Made by a program: the position numbers and the translations under genes. A DNA stretch of 64,000 bases from Phyllostachys edulis (taxonomy: Eukaryota > Streptophyta > Magnoliopsida > Poales > Poaceae): the NCBI GenBank assembly GCA_036346405.1, contig CM070546.1, positions 102,430,826-102,494,825 on the forward strand, written 5' to 3'. This document shows, piece by piece, positions 57,590 through 64,000 of the stretch; positions within the stretch are counted from its first letter, which is position 1, and every line of letters starts with the position of its first letter. The notes beneath the pieces were generated by a model. It worked only from the letters and a program-made list of their open reading frames with translations, was not told the DNA's origin and searched no databases.

Positions 57590-57714
57590 AGCCATCATTT
57601 TGGTCTGAAATGGTAGCGTGGTAGGGTGTGTTCATTTCAATCTAAAATGGTAGTGTCGCAGTGTGTTGTCATTTCTATCTGAAAAGGTGGCAGTGCGTGG
57701 CGTGACAAGGCGTA
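57590..57714. repeat. 36-37-bp minisatellite, left part
   Basis: About three degenerate units of the type ATTTC-TCTGAAA-GGTAGTG-CGCAGTGTGTTGTC. The array continues at 61947 beyond the giant LTR. Confidence 0.75.
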
Positions 57715-58737
57715 TGTAACATCCCAAAGTTCTATTACCAAAATTAAAATTAATAAAGTTATTATTTTATTGGATTTTCTAAAATTCAAAACAGTTTTAT
57801 TGCTTTTCTTGAATTTCTGAGTTTTTAAAAGTTAAAATTTAAAATTTATTGAAGTTTCATTTGATTTAGATTGAAAAATTAAAAATTAATTAATTTTTAG
57901 AATTTTCAAGAAATTTTAAAAGCTTTTCCCTAATTATTTCAAAGCCAAAATAAATTATGTGCAAAAACTATTTCTAATTTTAAGTTAGAAATATTTTATT
58001 TAAGTCCAGAATGTCTTTGAGAATTTTTGTGAATTTTCGCATAATTTTTGGATTTTATTTGCTTTTTTCTAAGGCCTATTTGAATTTCTGGAATTATTTA
58101 AATTGCTAAATCAATTAAATTCTCTCAACAGTGCATGGGCCGAATCCTTCCCTGCCCAGCCCATCTTTCCCACGCGGCCCGCTTTCTTTTCAAGGCGCTT
58201 CTCACCTTTATCTCATCGACGGGACCTCTCGTCGACCTCTCGCCTCTCTGCGCTACATCCCCAAACCCTTCCGCCGTTGGATCAATTTTGAACGGCCCGA
58301 TTGCGATCGCTTGTTCGGACGGTCTGAACGTTCCAAATCATTGTGGATCGTCCGATTAAAATTGAATAGCCAGATCTTGATTTCATCTCCGCTCGGTCCG
58401 AACGGCCCACTCAATGTAAATTGTCCGATCTAAATCGGGCGGCTATCACGCACCCATTTCTTTCCTATTTGCCGCCGTCGCCGACAAGTGGGCCCGCCCG
58501 TGTTTTCTTCTTCATGCACAGCCGCAAGCACCGGACACTATTAGCGCGCCATGGGAGCTCCGTCTCCGTTGCTTTTGTCTTCCCCATTTCCCTCGCCATC
58601 ATGCGCATTAACTTCCCATTCACCGGCGCATTCACTCCGGCCTTTTCCTCTTTACTCGCGCCCGTTTCGTCCGGATCTCGCGTAACGGCCGCCGCCGTCT
58701 TCATGCCCGATCTCCACCCTCATCTCTCCCTGGCCCC

Positions 58738-58745
58738 TATAAAAG
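58738..58745 (+). promoter_or_regulatory. TATA box of giant LTR 3
   Basis: CCCCTATAAAAGGGAGC, upstream of C-rich leader sequence. Fits an RNA polymerase II retrotransposon promoter. Confidence 0.65.
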
Positions 58746-59929
58746 GGAGCACCGGGTGCACATTCTCATCATCATCTCGCTCCCATCACCCACACCTCCT
58801 CTCCCCTCTTAAAATGATCGGATTTTGTTTTTGAAATCTCCCGGCCGCGAGCGCTTTCTTCTTCAATTCCGGTGCCGTCACCGCCGCCCCACCATCGCTG
58901 TCTGCACCATCGGCACCGCCGCCTCCTCGCTGACTCGGTGTGCACCTCGCCCTCGCCAGAGACCCGCCGAATTGCTGCGCCGCAGCAAGTCTGACACCGC
59001 CGCCGCATATCTCCTCGCCGCTGGCGAGTCCTTCACACCCTTGCGCCACCACGGTTAGCATTGTGACCCCCACGCCCTCCTACATCTGTTGGTACCCTTG
59101 CCGCCAGCAGCCGTGCCGTCGTTCGCCGGATCATTGGATTACGTGCACCACCATCCACCGGCGTGACGTGGCACTGCCCCGTCACTACCACGTCATTGCC
59201 ACGCGATGCCACGTAGGCGCCACATCGCCCTCTAGCTGACGTGGCTCGCATGCGTGTCACAGCCATGTGGCCTTGCCACTGTGCTATGGCCCCACGCGTT
59301 AGCGGCTCCATTCCTTTTTCCGAAATAAAATAAATGTGGAAATTCTGAAAAATCCTAAATTCATCATTTCATGTGATTTCCAAACTTCCAGGGGTTCGTT
59401 CTCCTTCATACGAATTCTGATTTCGTCTATTCAAATTTCTAAATTCATATAAATTCATGATCTAGCTAAATAAACTAAAATTATTTAATTTGGAGTTAAT
59501 TTGATTTTTTTTTGAATTTAGCTTATTTTCACGTATAGATTTCGACGACTTCGGAGAGTCAGATTTCAACGCCGTTTGAGATCATATAAGAGGATTGATT
59601 TTGACTGTATGATCATCATGGTTGTACACATAGACTACTTGGAGAAAGTACTTGTGAGTACTAGGTGACCTATTAAGGAAAACAACATCGTCTAATCAAG
59701 CAATGCAAGTTACATCTTTGATCATATTTGATCCCATTATTTAAATTCTGTTTTAAATTATTATTGCATGCTTATTTCTATTCAATATAATTTAAATACA
59801 TGTCTTAAGCTTTATAGTTATTACCAATTCAAATATATAGCCCTTTATTGTCAAGACAGATAGTATGAATAATCTTTCCAATTGTGATATATTTAGGAGT
59901 TAGAAATTGAAAAGACTAAATTATAAGAA

Positions 59930-60540
59930 TACATTATTGTTGGAGGAGATATCTGATTGTTGAAATTATAACAATACACGATTGGTGGAAGTTGAATTCT
60001 AGGAATGCATGAATCTTGGATATAGAGTGATACAATTATTGATTGTTGGATTATTAGGGTTGAATAATTGTTGGGTATTTGGATTGTAGAAGTAATTGTT
60101 GGACGTTGAATTATAGGATCGTATAATCATTGAAGATTGGATTCTAGGATTACATTATCATTATGGTGGAATTATAGAAATAAATAATTATTGGATATCG
60201 GATTTTAGAAGTAGATGATTATTGATGTTGTATTAATAAAAATTGGATGATATATAGATACTATAGTCAAATCTTGAATTATTGACGTTGGATTCTAGAA
60301 ATAGATTGTTGTTGGATATTAGATTATCTGAAAATTTAATTATAGGATTACATAGTCTTTGGATTGATGTTGAATTAGTAGAAATAGTTATTAAGGAATA
60401 GTGGATTATATCGGATTATAGAATTAGAATATAGTTAAATATTGGATTGATTGAAGTTGGATCATAGAAATAGACTTATATGGTGTAGATTGGACTAATT
60501 GATATTGGAGTATAGGATTTTACAATTGCTGGAGAGTGGG
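59930..60540. repeat. Degenerate AT-rich tandem repeat inside LTR 3
   Basis: Loose repetition of ATTGTTGGAT, TTGGATTATAGAA and GATTATTG motifs over about 600 bp, with an irregular period of about 35-45 bp. No coding capacity. Confidence 0.6.
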
Positions 60541-61946
60541 TTATCACAATACTGATGGTTTACATACTTATCTCGTACTTGACAAGTCTTGCACATTAAT
60601 CCCTCATACCTTGTCGTCCTAGATAAAACTCTGGTTAATACAATAGTATTAACAAGATGCTCTTGATTGTAAAATATTATGCTTAGCAATGCTTAGACCC
60701 AACATTATTCAATTTGGGAACTTTTAGCCAAAAATCAAATGTTGTTTAAAAGTCTATGGCATTGGTTTGTCATGGAATATTTTGTAAATGATTTTGAAAA
60801 GCAAAAATGAAAAGTTGGTTTGTACTTGGGCGAAATGGATGGTTGGTGGGTGCAGGTTTATGCACGGGCTCAACCTAGTTAGGGTTGAGGCTCAGGGTTT
60901 TTATTGGAAGTTTCCCAAGTCTGTTAAGGACCTGCCTGAGAGCCGCTTTTGCTAAACTCCACCGTACTACCACAAGTCAAGAGTGGGGAGGACTTGGCCA
61001 ACTAATTTGCAATGTTTCACCGTGGTCGTGCCATCCGGTTGTGTGGGCGTCTATTATGACCTACTTTTATTCCCACCTAGCGCAAGAGGGGGCTTCCGGA
61101 GGATGGACAGTCCAATGGAAACGAAACCTTAGCGAGGCGGGACTACGTTGGGATGACGCATTGTAAAGACCTTGTGATAATCTCTTAGTCGCACACCTTC
61201 GAAAGTGTGTCAGACGAACATTACAAGTTGATTATCTCTTGTGGGTAAAGTTGTACAACCTCTGCAGAGTGTAAAACTATTCAAATAGCCGTGTCCACGG
61301 TCATGGACATATTTAGCATTTGCCACTCAAAGTTAGACTTTGATTTTGTTTTGAAAAGGCTTTATCAAATGGTTTATGCAAATAGAAAATTTGGGTAGGA
61401 CGCCATGTGATATGAGGGTATCCTTCACCATTCTTGTGTGAATGTTATCTGACTATAAAACTTAAGAATTTATAAAAATGAATTTTAGTTATAGAATAAC
61501 TGCTTTGGAACTTAGTACAAATATTTAAAGAAAACATTGCTTTATGCAAATTCAACCATTAAGCCTTCCTTTGATATATCCTTGCAGGTGTTATAATATG
61601 TTATTGGGTGTAACTTGCGAGCACGGAAGTTGTGCTCATCCTTGCTTGATGCAAATAAATTTTAGAAGAGAAGGACTTCACTACCAGTGTGGATCTCAAC
61701 GACTATACCGCTACTCCAGTCGATTGCTTGTGGCAAATCAGCTCGACTCCACTACTTCTTTGTCTTCCGCTGTGTTTGTTTATTGTTGGCTTGTAAACCT
61801 TTCTTGTAATAAACTATGTTGATTATTAATAAAGTTGTGCGATTCATGGATGTTACCATATCTGTTTACTGTGTGAACTAGCTACTGATCATAGGACTAG
61901 TTCAAAAATACATAGAGGATTTGGGGTGTTACTCCCGGGTCCGACA

Positions 61947-62091
61947 GCGCAATCTTTTTTGTCTAAAAAGATGGTGTGGCAGAGTGTGATAATTTATGTC
62001 TGGAAAGATAGTGTTGCAGTGGGTTGTCATCTCGGTCTGCAAAAGGTGGTGCTGCTGTGTGGACTTTTCCGTCTGAGATGAGCCTGGGTAC
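61947..62091. repeat. 36-37-bp minisatellite, right part
   Basis: About four units (GTCTAAAAAGATGGTGTGGC, GTCTGGAAAGATAGTGTTGC, GTCTGCAAAAGGTGGTGCTG, GTCTGAGATG...) that continue the array of 57590-57714. Confidence 0.75.
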
Positions 62092-64000
62092 TGTGAGCGC
62101 CGCCGGGCGATTTAATTTGTAATGCTTAACCTTTCTGTTGGTCCTAGCATCACAAACCAAAATTTTTCGCTCTCGGTATATATGTACTTCCCAGAACTGC
62201 AATACAGATACACCTCACAAAAATTAAGCATCAACTCCATTCACAAGTTATTACATTACCGAAGTCTTCATATTTTACAACATAGTTAACATACATAAAA
62301 ATTACATACAAAAGAGTTAAGTCTGCAGTGGAAACACCTGCCATAAGACGACTGAAAATAAAAGCCAAACGGCTGCCCTTACGCACAAGGCAACCGACCG
62401 GAAAGCGCCCAAGCTAGTTGTCGAAGTCGAAAGCGAAGTCAATCTCACACTCGTTAACCCCTTGGGGGGTCAACCTCCTCTGCAGCAAATAGACAATGCA
62501 GTTGAGTACAAAATTGTACTCTCAAGACTTACGATTAATAAACCTATACATAGCTACTTGTAGGCTTGATTCAATGGAGATGGCCATAGAGTTCATTTTC
62601 AGCGTAAAGCAGCATTTTATTTGCAATAGTGTAATAGATTGAAGGCAATTTATCAAAACCGTTTTTAATTGATCAAATATCAGTGAGAGAATAATTATAA
62701 ACATAATTAACATCCTAGAGGTGACTAACCCTAGCCACCACATCACTAGCACAAATTACCCATTTGTACCACCCGATCTCATGTTTTTATCAAAATGTTA
62801 TAGTCTAACTCTTGAAAGACCCCCCCAAGCGTGTCCATAACCAAGAACTTGGCTATTCGAATATATTTAACCCTGCAGGGGTGTACAACTTTTCCCACAT
62901 ATCAAACCGCTCCTTGTGCCACGCGATGCAGCACACTTCCGAAGGTATGCCGGCAGAGCTAAGTCTTATGAGACGTTTTCCAATGGAATGAGTTAATTAA
63001 AAGTCACACGTATGGGGGTTAATCCTCCATGAACCCGGGGACCCATACGTTGTGTCGGAGACATCGCTCAGCTAGAGCCACTGCCAATGCTCGTTGGGCG
63101 TGGGAACCTAAATCCAGAACCCATCCCGCACATGATCAACAACAACTAAACAATAGAACATTTTTTCTCCTACATCTACCATCGGCGACTCATTAATTAA
63201 CACCTCCCAAAGTACTAGGTCAAGAGGGGTTCCCAATATCCTCATGTGGATGCACAAAATATTGCTTGGTTTAGTGTAACAAGATGTTCAGTCCTTGTTG
63301 ACTCAGGCATACAACCATACACCCGATAATCACACCATCATCCATATGCCCGAGTCTAAATTCTTTTTGTTTTTAGTTTTTGTTTTTTTTGAAATACAAT
63401 ACATACATAAGTACCCTGACTCAAATATTTAAAGTGATGTTATAATAATCACCGCCGAAGCGATGATCTCCAGACTACCGTTCTAAGCATTGCTAAGCGA
63501 CAGCAACTTGCATACTAAATATAAAGTGACTAGAGCCCATCCATCGAGCTCTAAATCACAGCGGATATAAACCTAGGCTCAGTGGTAAAGGATGGATGTT
63601 TACCTACAACTCATATATCTAATCAGGTGAACTATCGCGGACTGAGAAAATACTTGTCAACATAGCATGCATACATGCAGTTGAAATTAAAATATTAGCA
63701 TGTGCAAATAATGGGATCAACGTGCATCAAAGAAAAACTGCTTGCCTTGCTGCAGATAATCCACTTGCTGTTGAGGATCACTCTCGAACTCAATGAATTT
63801 GTCGGAGCCTATCGAAAGAATCGAGAAGAACCAATAAGAACGAATAACATCGAATAAACCAAAATTTTAAATTCATCCAACATGCATCAAACTCACACAG
63901 TAGGTAGAGTATGATTTTAGAATAATTTAGAAACAAAAAACATTTTATTTGGAGTTAATAAGAATTTTCCAAGTTAAAAGAATTTTTAGTGTAACAATAA
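62092..64000 (-). mobile_element. Giant LTR 4 (same family), truncated by the window
   Basis: Collinear with LTR 2 from TGTGAG (62092) through TTGTAATGCTTAACC, GGTCCTAGCATCACAAA, the family tract at 62830-62900 and GAGCTCTAAATCACAGC near 63547. It is in reverse orientation. Its outer end lies beyond 64000, so solo versus full-length status is unknown. Confidence 0.85.

Larger units (their letters stand above)
57715..61946 (+). mobile_element. Giant solo LTR 3 (4232 bp)
   Basis: Starts TGTAACATCCCAAAGTTC and ends CCCGGGTCCGACA. The flanks GCGTA (57710-57714) and GCGCA (61947-61951) are a 5-bp duplication with one mismatch. The family tract lies at 61239-61309. A TATA box at 58738-58745 is followed by CACATTCTCATCATC. 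It contains an AT-rich degenerate repeat (59930-60540) that is not evident in LTR 1. No retroelement genes. Confidence 0.87.

Overview
The window is nuclear DNA of a flowering plant, most likely a grass (Poaceae). It holds two recognisable intron-containing plant genes in a sea of transposons: LINE, Ty3/gypsy, Ty1/copia, Mutator, hAT, Tourist-like and foldback elements. Gene 5' ends are GC-rich, as in grasses. I saw no bacterial operon, CRISPR array, rRNA or tRNA gene. The species cannot be fixed from the sequence alone. Transposon-derived intervals add up to roughly two thirds of the window.

Layout. 0.8-8.5 kb: a degenerate LINE on the minus strand, cut by two LTR-type insertions (1.44-2.70 kb and 4.43-5.23 kb). 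10.1-14.4 and 15.1-19.6 kb: two giant solo LTRs of one family in opposite orientation, each with a perfect 5-bp target duplication. 20.6-21.0 kb: a Tourist-like MITE inside a SINE-like sequence. 21.4-27.6 kb: a complete but decayed gypsy element with 528-bp LTRs, splitting a short gene-like open frame. 29.8-34.0 kb: the SF3A1 splicing-factor gene (minus strand), whose terminal exon lies in a recent ~961-bp tandem duplication. 34.1-41.6 kb: hAT remnant, Mutator-like transposon with a degenerate transposase, foldback MITE 4 bp away, and a BED-type hAT transposon. 42.4-47.0 kb: the TRAX gene (plus strand, seven coding exons reconstructed), with a 388-bp Mutator-type MITE in its last intron. 48.1-55.8 kb: a copia element with a perfect target duplication and an 851-bp solo LTR nested in its 5' LTR. 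55.9-57.6 kb: a MITE and a transposon-derived GRF-like fragment. 57.7-61.9 and 62.1-64.0 kb: two more giant LTRs, again in inverted (tail-to-tail) order; the last runs off the window.

The two host genes are housekeeping RNA-metabolism genes with no evident functional link: SF3A1 acts in the U2 snRNP, and TRAX is a subunit of the translin/TRAX (C3PO) RNase. The main biological story is genome dynamics. Solo LTRs (five or six) outnumber internally complete LTR elements (two), several insertions are nested, and insertions have altered or closely approach genes. The most unusual structures are: exact 30-bp arrays of self-complementary units in two different LTRs; a group of Mutator-type elements with dyad-rich subterminal regions; a 675-bp near-perfect hairpin element; and the SF3A1 terminal-exon duplication. 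I see no clearly new multi-gene system.
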